Shown here piece by piece: positions 6,442 through 15,240 of a stretch of DNA of 38,991 bases (position 1 is its first letter; each line of letters begins with the position of its first letter). The translations under genes were made by a program, and so were the position numbers. Below the pieces are notes generated by a model. It was given only the letters and a program-made list of their open reading frames with translations, searched no databases and was not told where the DNA came from. Origin of the DNA: an uncultured Bacteriovoracaceae bacterium (GTDB lineage: Bacteria > Bdellovibrionota > Bacteriovoracia > Bacteriovoracales > Bacteriovoracaceae); contig CALHBF010000030.1 of the NCBI GenBank assembly GCA_937931205.1, positions 1 to 38,991 of the forward strand, read 5' to 3'.

Positions 6442-7763
6442 AAAAAATTTTAATTACTCAAGTTGATTCATGTTACTTCCTCAATGAGACTTTCTCTCTA
6501 CTCGAGAGGCATATTCTCAGTTTACGGGAAGCAGAAATAACGATTTTCTGTCGAAAAGAATCAATGGATAAACTCTCTGCATTCGGTGCTTTTAAAAACT
6601 CATTAATCATCACCGACATGCATGAAATTGCTGATAAACAATTTGATCAGTGGTTCAACTTATCTGTATTTAATTTTGATGAACATTTAGTTCAAGTTGT
6701 TCATGCAACAATAAAAAAAGGGCCTTTCCTCTCTCGTGATGATTGGTCTATCTATCTAGAAACAATTAGAGAGAAATCACTCTATCTCAATTTGCATCTG
6801 CAGGACATCTACGCAGGAGTATTAGGACTTCCTAAAACTTTGGTACCTTCTCGCTGGGGACAAACGAAGAAAATAGTCTTTGGTCACTTCAAACCTACTT
6901 TTTTTAGTTTTCAGGAATTAACAGAACTAACTTCAAATCTTAAAAAGTCTTATCCGCATCTCGAGTTTTCAAGTATTGACGAAGTTGATTATCTTGAATC
7001 ACAAGAAAATACACTCTACTTCGGTCCAGCTACCATTGAGGCGATCAAACTCTGTGAAGCAGGCTCCCGCTGCATTTTTGCAGCTTCCGCATTTACTGGA
7101 ACTAATCTTCTTCCCTATGGAGAGGATCATCTCTATGTGACGACTCATCAAGAAGCTTTACAGGCCAAAAGACTCGAGCCAATTTTTAATTTTGCTCTTA
7201 CTCCACAAGTTCCACTTTCATTATCGAGCTACTCTGTTTATCAGACGGAATTAACAACGGGTGGTCTTTATCTCAAGGCCATTAATCAAAGTGATTATAT
7301 CTATGCCACCTATCAGGCATTCTTCGTTCTTTGGAGCTATCTTCTAGGTCTGGTTGAAACAGAAGTTGGTTTTGCTCATTTGAATCAGCTCTATACTGAA
7401 CAGTTCAAAAATATTCACGAATCTTGTCTCAAGATTAGTGAGCTTCATTATCTTGCCACGAGAGAAGCCAGAGTTATTTATGAAGAGTTTGGTAAGACGA
7501 ATTCTAACCTCACTAAAATCCAGGATTCCCTTAGTAAAATTTTAGATGCTCAAAAAACGCTCGACCATTTTGCCAGCACACATCTATGGTTTAATCCCTT
7601 GTATCGTTTTTTCCAGCTTAAGATAAAAGCAATCGACTTCTCACACCCGGTTGAGGCCAGTGAAGATCGCTACTTACTCTATGTTGAGTTCTACCAAACG
7701 CTGGAAGCCCTAAAAGAATTATTTACTGTGACATTGACTAAAAATGAGGTTAGCATCAAATAA
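6438..7763 (+). CDS. GT9-like protein in the flagellar operon (putative GT-B glycosyltransferase)
   Basis: A 441-residue soluble protein. Its layout resembles LPS heptosyltransferases of family GT9: an N-terminal Rossmann-like strand (KKILITQVDS), a mid region FLSRDDWSIYLETIREKS then HLQDIYAGVLGL, and a C-terminal segment LYFGPATIEAIKLCEAGSR followed by a Pro/Tyr-Gly element (LLPYGEDH) where GT9 enzymes have their nucleotide-sugar site. The catalytic Gly-Asp near the N-terminus of GT9 proteins (S-x-G-D) is not present: the corresponding stretch reads VDSCYFLNE. It may therefore be inactive or act differently. The last 150 residues are helical. It overlaps the preceding gene by four bases and sits between flagellar chaperones and a two-component pair, so flagellin modification or a structural role are both possible. 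Confidence 0.45.
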   Translation: MKKILITQVDSCYFLNETFSLLERHILSLREAEITIFCRKESMDKLSAFGAFKNSLIITDMHEIADKQFDQWFNLSVFNFDEHLVQVVHATIKKGPFLSRDDWSIYLETIREKSLYLNLHLQDIYAGVLGLPKTLVPSRWGQTKKIVFGHFKPTFFSFQELTELTSNLKKSYPHLEFSSIDEVDYLESQENTLYFGPATIEAIKLCEAGSRCIFAASAFTGTNLLPYGEDHLYVTTHQEALQAKRLEPIFNFALTPQVPLSLSSYSVYQTELTTGGLYLKAINQSDYIYATYQAFFVLWSYLLGLVETEVGFAHLNQLYTEQFKNIHESCLKISELHYLATREARVIYEEFGKTNSNLTKIQDSLSKILDAQKTLDHFASTHLWFNPLYRFFQLKIKAIDFSHPVEASEDRYLLYVEFYQTLEALKELFTVTLTKNEVSIK

Positions 7764-7783
7764 ACCCATGGATGGAGTTTCAA

Positions 7784-8170
7784 ATGATGTTAGATCAAAG
7801 TACTGAGTCACTTTCAAAATCTTCCGTTGAGCTCGTGGAAGATATTCTTAATGTTATTTCTTCTTGGATTCAACAAGACATTCCTTTTGGTTCTTTAACT
7901 CCGCTTGAAAGAAACCACCAGCTAGGTCTTCTCACCACAAATATTTCTTCATTCGTTGAGATATCTACTCTAACGACAAAATATCATAACATGACGGAGC
8001 CTGAGTTTAAGTCTTCGCACATTTCATTGCTTTTTATTATGAAGGGGATCAATCAGGCCTTTCTAAAATCGGATTGGACAGCATTAGATGAATTGATTAA
8101 GTATGAATTAAAAGATAACTTAACTCAGTGGAAAATCAATCTAATCCCCTTATTGAAAAAGAAAAGATAA
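7784..8170 (+). CDS. Small unknown protein upstream of the flagellar histidine kinase
   Basis: Unrecognised protein of about 128 residues, predicted helical, with no signal peptide or membrane span. I place the start at ATG 7784 (MMLDQSTESL) because GGAG at 7774-7777 is six bases upstream; ATG 7772 overlaps that site and has none of its own. Its 3' end overlaps the GTG start region of the kinase gene by 43 bases in another frame, a strong sign of translational coupling. Its place between the GT9-like protein and the kinase suggests a role with one of them, but I can assign no function. Confidence 0.6.
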   Translation: MMLDQSTESLSKSSVELVEDILNVISSWIQQDIPFGSLTPLERNHQLGLLTTNISSFVEISTLTTKYHNMTEPEFKSSHISLLFIMKGINQAFLKSDWTALDELIKYELKDNLTQWKINLIPLLKKKR

Positions 8171-9843
8171 AAGTAGATATTTATCTTGATCCAGAAATTA
8201 TCTCAGCCCTTGGAAATGAGTTAGAGCATTTTCACTTTTCTCCTGTTAACAAATGCTCTCAATCCATTTGCTTAAAAGATAATAAGCTCGTTATCACAAG
8301 TCATGGCCACTCAACTGTTCTTCCTTATTTTAAGAAAAACATTCTGAGTTTTCTCAATAGCTCGGCATTGCCAAAAACTGAGGTTGAAGCGATTGACTTT
8401 ACTCAGCCACTAAAATCTTTTCATAATGTTGAGAAAAAACTGTTTGCCCAAGAAACGAATCAGACAAACCTAAGAGAATCTTGGGATGAAATCATTAAGT
8501 CTATCAACTCGATTTCTTCCGGAAGCCATAGTCTCTCCAGTCTTGTCGAAAATATTCTTAACGTCCCTTTTCTGCAAACTTTTCAATCATCACTGCTTGT
8601 CCTTCATATTAAGGGACAAACCCAGGCCAGTTTACTCGGTACTATCTGGCGTGATTCTGATGTCAGTGAACTGCTTAATGTAAAAGTTTTTAATTCTCTT
8701 TTTAACTCTGTTAAAAAATCTAAAATTAAATCTTTTACTACTGAAAACTTTCCAGAAGTAAACCTTCCTTTTAACGGAAGCTTTTTGGCCAAAGAGTTTA
8801 CCTCCAAGAAATACTCACTTATTTCAATTGTTTCCAGACATGACTTTTTAAGTTACTCGAAGAACGAAATTGAATTATTTGAAACTTGTATTGATCTGCT
8901 TCAACCTTATTTTGATCGATTAGTTGATCAAGAGTTTTCAAACACCAAGGTTTCAGAGTTAAGACTTTGTCTTAAAGATTTTCCACTTCCCGTAAAACTA
9001 ACTGATCAAAGAAGCGGTGCTAACTTTAACAACAATCTTTTCCACTCTGAGCTCCAGCAACAAGATGTGATCTATAGTAAGAACATAGGTAACAACTTTA
9101 AAATTGATTTTTTTGATAGCCACGAATTAAGACATTATGCCTTTGATCTTTTTCACTTTCAAAGAATCTCTCTTCTCGGGGAATTGTTAAACACCTTAAG
9201 GCACGAACTAAGCAATCCGCTTTTTGGCCTCAAACTGGGATCACAAATTTTCTCTACTCTTGAAGTAAGTGATGATTCGCTAGAGATGATGACTGAAATT
9301 GAGAAAAATATTAATCGCTGCCAGATTATTATGGAAAATTTCTCAAGCCTTTATCAAGATCAGTCTGAAGCAAGGCCTACCAGTATCCAGAAGATTATTG
9401 ATGAAGCTTTAGTGTTGGCCAAAAGTGAAGTGCGAGATATAAAAAAATCACTCCAATATCTCGACGAGTCACAAGATTTATTAATAAATGTTCCACTCAT
9501 ATTTATGGTGCAGATCATTTTTAATCTTCTGATCAATGCATCACAGTCCATCAAAAGCACTTACACTGGTCAGAAGGGAGAAATTTCTCTCCTCGTGTCA
9601 CCCGTAGACGGTTTCTTATCAATTGAAATTTCTGATAATGGTCCTGGTATTCATCAGGATCAGGCTTCTCAGCTCTTTAAACCATTTTTTACGACTAAAC
9701 CTCAAGGGACCGGATTAGGTCTTGTCTTATCCCGTAATCTTGCCGTAAAAATGGGAGGGAACCTTGAGTTCTGCCCATCTGCGACCGGTGGAGCTACCTT
9801 TAAACTAACTGTACCTATCCATGAAACATTTGCTGATCATTGA
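8128..9843 (+). CDS. Sensor histidine kinase, cytoplasmic, with GAF-like sensing region
   Basis: Predicted two-component kinase of 571 residues with no membrane segment, so it senses inside the cell. Residues about 110-275 look like a GAF-type domain, ending EIELFETCIDLLQPYFDRL. The H box is NTLRHELSNPLFGLK with phospho-accepting His359. The ATP-binding lid is complete: N box LLINASQSI near 467, G1 DNGPGI near 503, F box FKPFFTTK near 517 and G2 GTGLGLVLS near 527. The start is GTG 8128; no Met codon occurs until far into the protein and no clear ribosome binding site is seen, consistent with coupling to the upstream gene it overlaps by 43 bases. It overlaps the receiver gene downstream by 23 bases, so the two are almost surely cognate. 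Control of flagellar genes is inferred from the operon. Confidence 0.85.
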   Translation: MENQSNPLIEKEKIKVDIYLDPEIISALGNELEHFHFSPVNKCSQSICLKDNKLVITSHGHSTVLPYFKKNILSFLNSSALPKTEVEAIDFTQPLKSFHNVEKKLFAQETNQTNLRESWDEIIKSINSISSGSHSLSSLVENILNVPFLQTFQSSLLVLHIKGQTQASLLGTIWRDSDVSELLNVKVFNSLFNSVKKSKIKSFTTENFPEVNLPFNGSFLAKEFTSKKYSLISIVSRHDFLSYSKNEIELFETCIDLLQPYFDRLVDQEFSNTKVSELRLCLKDFPLPVKLTDQRSGANFNNNLFHSELQQQDVIYSKNIGNNFKIDFFDSHELRHYAFDLFHFQRISLLGELLNTLRHELSNPLFGLKLGSQIFSTLEVSDDSLEMMTEIEKNINRCQIIMENFSSLYQDQSEARPTSIQKIIDEALVLAKSEVRDIKKSLQYLDESQDLLINVPLIFMVQIIFNLLINASQSIKSTYTGQKGEISLLVSPVDGFLSIEISDNGPGIHQDQASQLFKPFFTTKPQGTGLGLVLSRNLAVKMGGNLEFCPSATGGATFKLTVPIHETFADH

Positions 9844-10180
9844 AGACGAAATCCTTATATTAAAGTCCCTTCAGAAGCTTTTTGAGAGGAAGGGATTCAA
9901 AGTAGATGCCTCTCCGAGCGGCAAAGTCGCCATCGATATGATTTTTGCCAATAACTATGACAAGATCATCTGCGACCTTATGCTACAGGATATCTCAGGC
10001 TTTGATGTCATCGAGGAATCGAGAAAAAAATACTCCGCACAGGAAATTAGTCAAAAGTTTGTTATAATGACTGCATATAACTCGCCTCAGGTTTTAAGCA
10101 AGGCCAGCTCTTATCAGTGCCGCTTGCTTAATAAGCCATTCCAAGATTTGGATGAGGCCATGAAACAAATGATTGAGTAA
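9821..10180 (+). CDS. Stand-alone response-regulator receiver domain
   Basis: A 119-residue CheY-like receiver with no output domain. Conserved residues are all present: acidic pair E8/D9 (IIEDE), phospho-acceptor D52 (IICDLML), T84 (VIMTAYNSP) and K105 (NKPF). It overlaps the kinase gene by 23 bases and is thus the likely target of that kinase, acting by protein-protein contact or as a phosphorelay intermediate rather than by DNA binding. It is the last clearly signalling gene in the flagellar operon; nadK starts three bases after its stop. Confidence 0.9.
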   Translation: MKHLLIIEDEILILKSLQKLFERKGFKVDASPSGKVAIDMIFANNYDKIICDLMLQDISGFDVIEESRKKYSAQEISQKFVIMTAYNSPQVLSKASSYQCRLLNKPFQDLDEAMKQMIE

Positions 10181-10183
10181 AGC

Positions 10184-11077
10184 ATGAAAAAAGCCGTCAT
10201 TAAAAAAGTTGGAATTACCCTCAAACCAAACTCAACTCCTGAGTTTTATAATATCCTTCCCAATTTATGTGCTTGGCTGATGAGAAGAAAAGTTCAGGTT
10301 ATTTTCAGGGCCGAAGACCAGCAGCGTGTTCAAAAATTTTTTAAAAACAAGACAACACAAGGACTTCATTTCTGGAGCTCTACAGAGTTTCACAAGAACG
10401 TTGATCTGATGTTCTCTTTAGGTGGAGATGGAACTCTTATTGGTGTATGCCGTCGGATTCACTCCAAAATTCCAGTGCTAGGAATTAATCTCGGTCGCCT
10501 TGGTTTTATTACAGAGTATAACAAGAACGAATACTTCGATCATCTTGGTGATATTCTCAATGGTAACTTCAATGTAACTCAAAAACCGCTATTTCATGTT
10601 TGTGTTAAACGCAACGAGAAGACAGTTTTTTCAGACTATTTTTTCAATGATGCGGTTGTGGCCAAAAACGACATTGCCCGTATGATTTACCTGCGTGCAG
10701 AACTGGGCCTTGAGCATATTTATAATATAGCAGGTGACGGGATTATTATCTCTACGCCAATGGGCTCTACTGCTTACTCTATGGCGGCAGGCGGTCCTAT
10801 TGTTCATCCAGATGTGAAAAGCCTTATTCTCTCTCCCATTTGCCCACACTCTCTAACTCACAGACCTTTTGTTATTCCTGATAAGGCCCCTGTTAAGTTA
10901 AAGCCTATTCCTCCTTACCACTCGCTGACTTTAACTGTTGATGGTCAAGTTGCCTTCACCGTTGAAGAAAACGACGAAGTCATTATCAACCATTCAAAGA
11001 TGAAAAAAGTCTCGCTTATTCAAAATCCTCAAAGACTTTACTTCGATACTATTAGAGAAAAGTTCAGCTTTTTTTAA
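10184..11077 (+). CDS. nadK: NAD kinase
   Basis: Phosphorylates NAD to NADP in the cytoplasm. The 297-residue protein has the signature GGDGT at 80-84, GINLGRLGF, and the second conserved block GDGIIISTPMGSTAYSMAAGG with GGPIVHP after it, all in the expected order and spacing. Length agrees with bacterial NadK (about 290). Three bases separate it from the receiver gene, so it is probably read through from the flagellar operon even though its function is metabolic. recN follows after a 75-base gap that contains inverted repeats. Confidence 0.95.
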   Translation: MKKAVIKKVGITLKPNSTPEFYNILPNLCAWLMRRKVQVIFRAEDQQRVQKFFKNKTTQGLHFWSSTEFHKNVDLMFSLGGDGTLIGVCRRIHSKIPVLGINLGRLGFITEYNKNEYFDHLGDILNGNFNVTQKPLFHVCVKRNEKTVFSDYFFNDAVVAKNDIARMIYLRAELGLEHIYNIAGDGIIISTPMGSTAYSMAAGGPIVHPDVKSLILSPICPHSLTHRPFVIPDKAPVKLKPIPPYHSLTLTVDGQVAFTVEENDEVIINHSKMKKVSLIQNPQRLYFDTIREKFSFF

Positions 11078-11080
11078 AAG

Positions 11081-11128
11081 TACGGAAATTTTACGTAAAA
11101 ACACTTGCGCGTGCGTAAATTTTCCGTA
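11081..11128. promoter_or_regulatory. Inverted repeats upstream of recN, possible operator
   Basis: Arms 11081-11095 (TACGGAAATTTTACG) and 11114-11128 (CGTAAATTTTCCGTA) are complementary at 14 of 15 positions with an 18-base spacer. The first arm overlaps a 12-bp perfect palindrome TTTTACGTAAAA (11089-11100). The group lies wholly between the nadK stop and the recN start. recN is an SOS gene in many bacteria, so a regulator site is reasonable, but the sequence does not match the E. coli or Bacillus LexA boxes, and the TTAC/GTAA half-sites abut without the three-base gap I recall for the Bdellovibrio LexA motif. Confidence 0.45.
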
Positions 11129-11152
11129 TCATTTAATGATAAGGATGAATTT

Positions 11153-12781
11153 ATGGCCCATCTGTTCTATTTAAAAACTCTAGTTATCCAAAATTTTGCC
11201 ACTTTCAAGAATCAATCCATCGAATTTGAACAGGGATTGAATGCGATTGTAGGCGAAACCGGCTCCGGGAAAAGTCTTGTATTAGATGCCTTAGGTCTTA
11301 TTCTAGGTGGCAGAGCTGATAAAAAGATTGTCCGTAAAGATACTGATACCGCTTGTGTTGAAGCAAGATTCATTTGTCAGGATGAGAAAATCCATAAGCA
11401 TTTCCAGCTGGAAGGTTACCTCATTGAAGACAATGAGATCATTATTAAACGCCTTATCTCAAAAAATGGCACTACTAAGAACTATATTAATCATCAGTCC
11501 TGCACGGTTTCGGTATTAGCTAATTTTGCGAATATGTGCATTGATGTAGTTGGACAGTTTGATAACCAGAAACTTCTTTCTGATCAGTATCAGTTAAGCA
11601 TCCTCGATCAATTCTCAAAAAATGAAGAATTGGTTGCTGATTATCAAAAAAACTTTATAGAACATAAATCAATTCAGCGAATGATAAAGGAACTTGAGGA
11701 ATCTCAAGAAAAGCGTCATCAAAGACTCGACTATTTGAACTACCAGCTCGATGAGATTACTCGCCTTAATCCTTCCTCCCAGGATGAAGAAGAACTGATT
11801 CGTAAGAAGAATGTTTTTCAAAACCTCGAAAAATCTCAAAGGCTTAAAGGACAAGTAGAAGAGATCTTTGATGGAACTGATGGCATACCAGGCCTTCAGT
11901 CACTAATTAAATCGCTAAGCCACCTAGTTCTTAAGAATGGTGATCAATTAGCTGAGCTAACAGAAAAGATAATCACTATTGATGAAGAGTTAAACTCCAT
12001 TCAACAGGAACTTAATTCTAAGCTTGATCTTGAAATTGATCCTAATGAATATGAAGAGGCATTAGAGAGACTCGACTTCTATCAACGAGTAAAAAAGAAA
12101 TTCTCCGGTTCTGTTGAAGGTATCCTACAAGCTCAGATTGATTTTTTAAAAGAAAAAAGCCAATTAGAAGAACTTGATATTGACCTCAACGAAGTCACCA
12201 AGAGAAAGGATATTGTTTGTAAAAATCTAGAAGGCCTCGCTCAAAAACTTCATCAGGTACGAGAGAAAATGGCGCCTAAGCTAGCAGGTGAGCTGACCAA
12301 AAAGATTAGAAGTCTCAATATGTCTGGAGCAACGGTTGAACTTAAAATTGAATTAACCAACGAGTTCCAGGAAGCAGGTAAATCTAAAATTCAATTCTTA
12401 GCAGAAACCAACAAAGGTGAGGGGTATTTTAAGATTAAGGATGTCGCTTCTGGAGGGGAACTTTCTCGAATTCTTCTAGCGCTCAGGCAGGTACTCTCTC
12501 GTTATGACTCTATTGGTGTTTTCCTCTTTGATGAAATTGATACAGGAATAGGGGGAGAGACAGCGATTACCATTGGAAAAGCTCTCAAAGAAGTGGCCGA
12601 TCAGGGGCAAGTGATTGCCATTACCCATCTTCCACAGATTGCTCAGTTCGCGGCTAATCTTATTGTTGTTGAAAAGCAAACACAGGAAACGAATGAACTG
12701 ACAAGAACTGAATCCATCGTAAAGGTACTGCAAGGAAAACATATCACGAATGAAGTCAGAGCAATGGTCAATCTACAGTGA
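11153..12781 (+). CDS. recN: DNA repair protein RecN (SMC-like ATPase)
   Basis: Predicted double-strand-break repair ATPase related to SMC proteins. N-terminal strand LKTLVIQNFATF then Walker A GETGSGKS (residues 34-41 from this start); long central coiled coil; C-terminal ABC signature SGGELSRILLALRQVL, Walker B FLFDEIDTGIGG and a conserved His switch region (ITHLPQIAQFA). I use ATG 11153, with AAGGA seven bases upstream, giving the standard RecN N-terminus; a TTG at 11105 in frame would start inside the inverted-repeat region. About 542 residues is normal. Its 3' end overlaps the convergent lpxH-like gene by nine bases. Confidence 0.93.
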   Translation: MAHLFYLKTLVIQNFATFKNQSIEFEQGLNAIVGETGSGKSLVLDALGLILGGRADKKIVRKDTDTACVEARFICQDEKIHKHFQLEGYLIEDNEIIIKRLISKNGTTKNYINHQSCTVSVLANFANMCIDVVGQFDNQKLLSDQYQLSILDQFSKNEELVADYQKNFIEHKSIQRMIKELEESQEKRHQRLDYLNYQLDEITRLNPSSQDEEELIRKKNVFQNLEKSQRLKGQVEEIFDGTDGIPGLQSLIKSLSHLVLKNGDQLAELTEKIITIDEELNSIQQELNSKLDLEIDPNEYEEALERLDFYQRVKKKFSGSVEGILQAQIDFLKEKSQLEELDIDLNEVTKRKDIVCKNLEGLAQKLHQVREKMAPKLAGELTKKIRSLNMSGATVELKIELTNEFQEAGKSKIQFLAETNKGEGYFKIKDVASGGELSRILLALRQVLSRYDSIGVFLFDEIDTGIGGETAITIGKALKEVADQGQVIAITHLPQIAQFAANLIVVEKQTQETNELTRTESIVKVLQGKHITNEVRAMVNLQ

Positions 12782-13498
12782 AACGAACTCGTAGTTTAGG
12801 CCATCAATATAGATAAATTTTTTTTCACGTGGGGCATAACCATTATTAAGGTAAATAGCCCCAGACTTCAGCTGGTATTCATCTTTAACATGTGAGTGGC
12901 CACCGATAATAATATCTGCGTGAGGATTGGTTACCTCTACCCCTTGCCTGAATCTTGTTTTTACTAATTCTGCATTAAAAGTTCTCGAACCTTTTTTACG
13001 AGACTGCTTGGACGCTCGTCTGCCGATATATTCTAAAACAGCATACGGCATCAGGTAGTTCGCCACAAAACGCAGAGGAGTTGAGAAAATAATTTTTTTG
13101 TACCTCTGGTATGAATGATTATCAACTTCGTGATCATCTCCATGAGAAAGATAATAACGAATTTCTCCATCTCTCAACTCAACAGTATTTTGGGTCAGTG
13201 TGACCTCATTCTTCTTCCAAAACTTCTCAAACAACTTCTTTAAATGAACATCATGATTTCCTTCAATAAATATGACTTTTACGCCTTTTTTTTGAAGTTC
13301 ATCGATTGCACTGAAGACAGATTTAAATTGATCCAGATAAACATCATGAGGACCACACATAAGATCAAAGATATCACCCAAGAGGGCAACATAATCACTT
13401 GATATAACCTTAGGATGAGTTAAAAAATTTAACAGGAGCTTTTCAGCTTCATCGTTAGGCGACTTAATATGGACATCAGAAATGGTAGCAATCTTCAT
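12773..13498 (-). CDS. lpxH: UDP-2,3-diacylglucosamine diphosphatase-like metallophosphoesterase (LpxH type)
   Basis: Predicted peripheral inner-membrane enzyme that cleaves UDP-2,3-diacylglucosamine to lipid X in lipid A synthesis. The calcineurin-like metal-binding blocks are in order: SDVH (near 7-10), GDIFDL, GNHDVH, a His in LSHGDDHEVD, and GGHSHV near the C-terminus. The 241 residues and the basic, partly amphipathic segment at about 140-170 agree with LpxH, which docks on the membrane. Related phosphoesterases of other function share these blocks, so the assignment is good but not certain. Its ATG follows the PilZ gene stop codon with no gap, implying co-translation; its 3' end overlaps recN by nine bases. 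Confidence 0.75.
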   Translation of the reverse strand: MKIATISDVHIKSPNDEAEKLLLNFLTHPKVISSDYVALLGDIFDLMCGPHDVYLDQFKSVFSAIDELQKKGVKVIFIEGNHDVHLKKLFEKFWKKNEVTLTQNTVELRDGEIRYYLSHGDDHEVDNHSYQRYKKIIFSTPLRFVANYLMPYAVLEYIGRRASKQSRKKGSRTFNAELVKTRFRQGVEVTNPHADIIIGGHSHVKDEYQLKSGAIYLNNGYAPREKKFIYIDGLNYEFVSL

Positions 13499-14242
13499 CT
13501 AAGCATTTATAACATGAAGATCATCTTTTATCCTCTCTAAAATAAACCTGTCCAAGTGCCTGCGACTGACTTGATCTAAGTTCTTAAAACGACAGTTGAT
13601 TCTCCACGCTTTATAGCCTAATCCGTTATACTCATCAGGCTCGATCTCTTTAGTCAGGATCAACTGTGCTTCTACCTGAATATCCCAATGGTGTGTTTTG
13701 ATTCTTAAATCATCGAGCATCTCACCGGGGTTAAAGAATTTTTTCTCGAGTTTTGAAACATAAAATGAAAATCCACCACTGCTTATATCAAAGCAACTTT
13801 TAGAAAACTGCTGTACTTGTCCCCGTTCAGCCTTTGATGAAAAGTTAACGACAACATCATTAGTTTCTAATGCTGATGTTCTTAAACCGCTTCGACGATC
13901 GACTTGTGCTACGATTTTAGGAAAATGGAGGTAATACCTCTCTGGTGCTTCGCTCTTCTTTAACTGGCAACGTAAAAGAAGTGATGAGTTGGGAATGAAG
14001 AAATCAATATGACTTTGATTAATAAGAAGATTCTGAACTGAACGCTCATGATTACTCACAGGAACAATACAGAAATCTTTTCTCGACTTACTGACAGACT
14101 CAATTCTAACTTGCCCTAAATATTCCTCGCCCGCGACGAGCTTCCAAACAAAAACATCATCCTGTGTATCTTTTGAACTGTTTAATAAATTCAAAATAAC
14201 AGAGGCTTCTTTTATTTTTGTTAATTTCACTTCCGTGGCCAA
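13499..14242 (-). CDS. PilZ-domain protein, putative c-di-GMP receptor
   Basis: The C-terminal part carries a PilZ signature: RSGLR (R-x3-R) followed about 30 residues on by DISSGG (D-x-S-x2-G), the residues that wrap c-di-GMP. The N-terminal half is a separate domain, similar in layout to YcgR, a flagellar brake. I place the start at TTG 14242: GGAG lies six bases upstream. An in-frame TTG at 14281 would begin inside the flagellin terminator hairpin. It lies directly downstream of the flagellin gene and upstream of lpxH, so a link between c-di-GMP and motility or surface is plausible. About 247 residues. Confidence 0.8.
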   Translation of the reverse strand: MATEVKLTKIKEASVILNLLNSSKDTQDDVFVWKLVAGEEYLGQVRIESVSKSRKDFCIVPVSNHERSVQNLLINQSHIDFFIPNSSLLLRCQLKKSEAPERYYLHFPKIVAQVDRRSGLRTSALETNDVVVNFSSKAERGQVQQFSKSCFDISSGGFSFYVSKLEKKFFNPGEMLDDLRIKTHHWDIQVEAQLILTKEIEPDEYNGLGYKAWRINCRFKNLDQVSRRHLDRFILERIKDDLHVINA

Positions 14243-14252
14243 GAACTTCTCC

Positions 14253-14286
14253 AAAAATATCTTGGGGAATTGCTTCCCCAAGATAT
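14253..14286 (-). terminator. Rho-independent terminator after flagellin
   Basis: Perfect 13-bp stem: ATATCTTGGGGAA (14257-14269) against TTCCCCAAGATAT (14274-14286), loop of four bases, followed on the minus strand by TTTT (14256-14253). It sits 26 bases after the flagellin stop and just ahead of the PilZ ribosome binding site, so PilZ either has its own signal or depends on readthrough. Confidence 0.85.
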
Positions 14287-14312
14287 GGGCTTAAGTTAAC
14301 GCAAACTTATCA

Positions 14313-15143
14313 TTAACCAATTAATCTAAGCGCTCCACTACCAAGCTGATTGGCCTGACCGAGAGTCGCCACACCAGCTGCATTCTGAATTTGAACAGAT
14401 GCCAATCTTGCAGTTGATTCTGCAACATCCACATCCTCAATTCGAGAACGAGCAGCTTCTTGGTTAACCAACGACACATCAAGGTTATTGATAGTCGATT
14501 GAAGTCTCGATTGAATCGAACCGAAATTGGCTCGATAACCACTCACTTTCTGAATGGCACTGTCTAGAACCTGCAAGTTCTCTCTAGCGTCACCTTTGGA
14601 ACGAATAGACGTTCCTCCGATACCGAGAGTCTCTGCAGATGCATCTGCTTGAGAAGGCTCAAATGAGATCTTGTGATCATCACCGGCCTTAGTCCCCACT
14701 TGGAAATCCAACGTCTCTCCCTCTCCATTTAAGAGTGAGATTCCGTTAAAGTTGGTCGTCTTTGAAATACGATCAGACTCTTGTACGAGTTGCTCATACT
14801 CCATCGATAGATAGCCTCTTTCGGCCTCCCCAATTGTGTCAGAAGCAGCTTGAACGGATAATTCACGAAGACGAGTAAGAATGTTACTTGTTTCGTTCAG
14901 TCCTCCCTCTGCAACTTGCACCATGGAAATGGCGTCATTGGCATTTCGGCCTGCGACCTTCAGACCTCTGGTTTCAGCTTCAATCTTTTTGGCGATCGCC
15001 AAACCGGCAGCATCATCTGCAGATTTAGTAATTCGCTTACCGCTTGAAAGCTTGGCAAACTCAGCTTCCTGTTTGGAAGTGGTTGCCTTTAAGTTTCTTT
15101 GCACCTCTTGGGATGCAGTGTTGGTGTTGATTCTTAAGCCCAT
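14313..15143 (-). CDS. fliC: Flagellin, filament subunit
   Basis: Major filament protein exported through the flagellar type III apparatus. The N-terminal D0/D1 region (MGLRINTNTASQEVQRNL, SGKRITKSADDAAGLAIA) and the C-terminal D1/D0 region (INNLDVSLVNQEAARSRI, then VQIQNAAGVATLGQANQ) are fully conserved. The variable middle is short, giving 276 residues, so the filament has little outer domain. The start is ATG 15143 with AAGGAG eight bases upstream; an in-frame TTG further upstream is not needed. A sigma28-like promoter lies about 100 bases upstream and a strong terminator follows, so it is likely monocistronic. FliS and FliD for it are encoded about 9 kb away on the other strand. Confidence 0.97.
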   Translation of the reverse strand: MGLRINTNTASQEVQRNLKATTSKQEAEFAKLSSGKRITKSADDAAGLAIAKKIEAETRGLKVAGRNANDAISMVQVAEGGLNETSNILTRLRELSVQAASDTIGEAERGYLSMEYEQLVQESDRISKTTNFNGISLLNGEGETLDFQVGTKAGDDHKISFEPSQADASAETLGIGGTSIRSKGDARENLQVLDSAIQKVSGYRANFGSIQSRLQSTINNLDVSLVNQEAARSRIEDVDVAESTARLASVQIQNAAGVATLGQANQLGSGALRLIG

Positions 15144-15240
15144 CAACGTACTCCTTTTCAAGAATCATTAACGCTACTCCTGCACAATGCAGAACAGCTC
15201 AATAACCTATCGAACGAATCAGGTATTTACTTGATGATTT

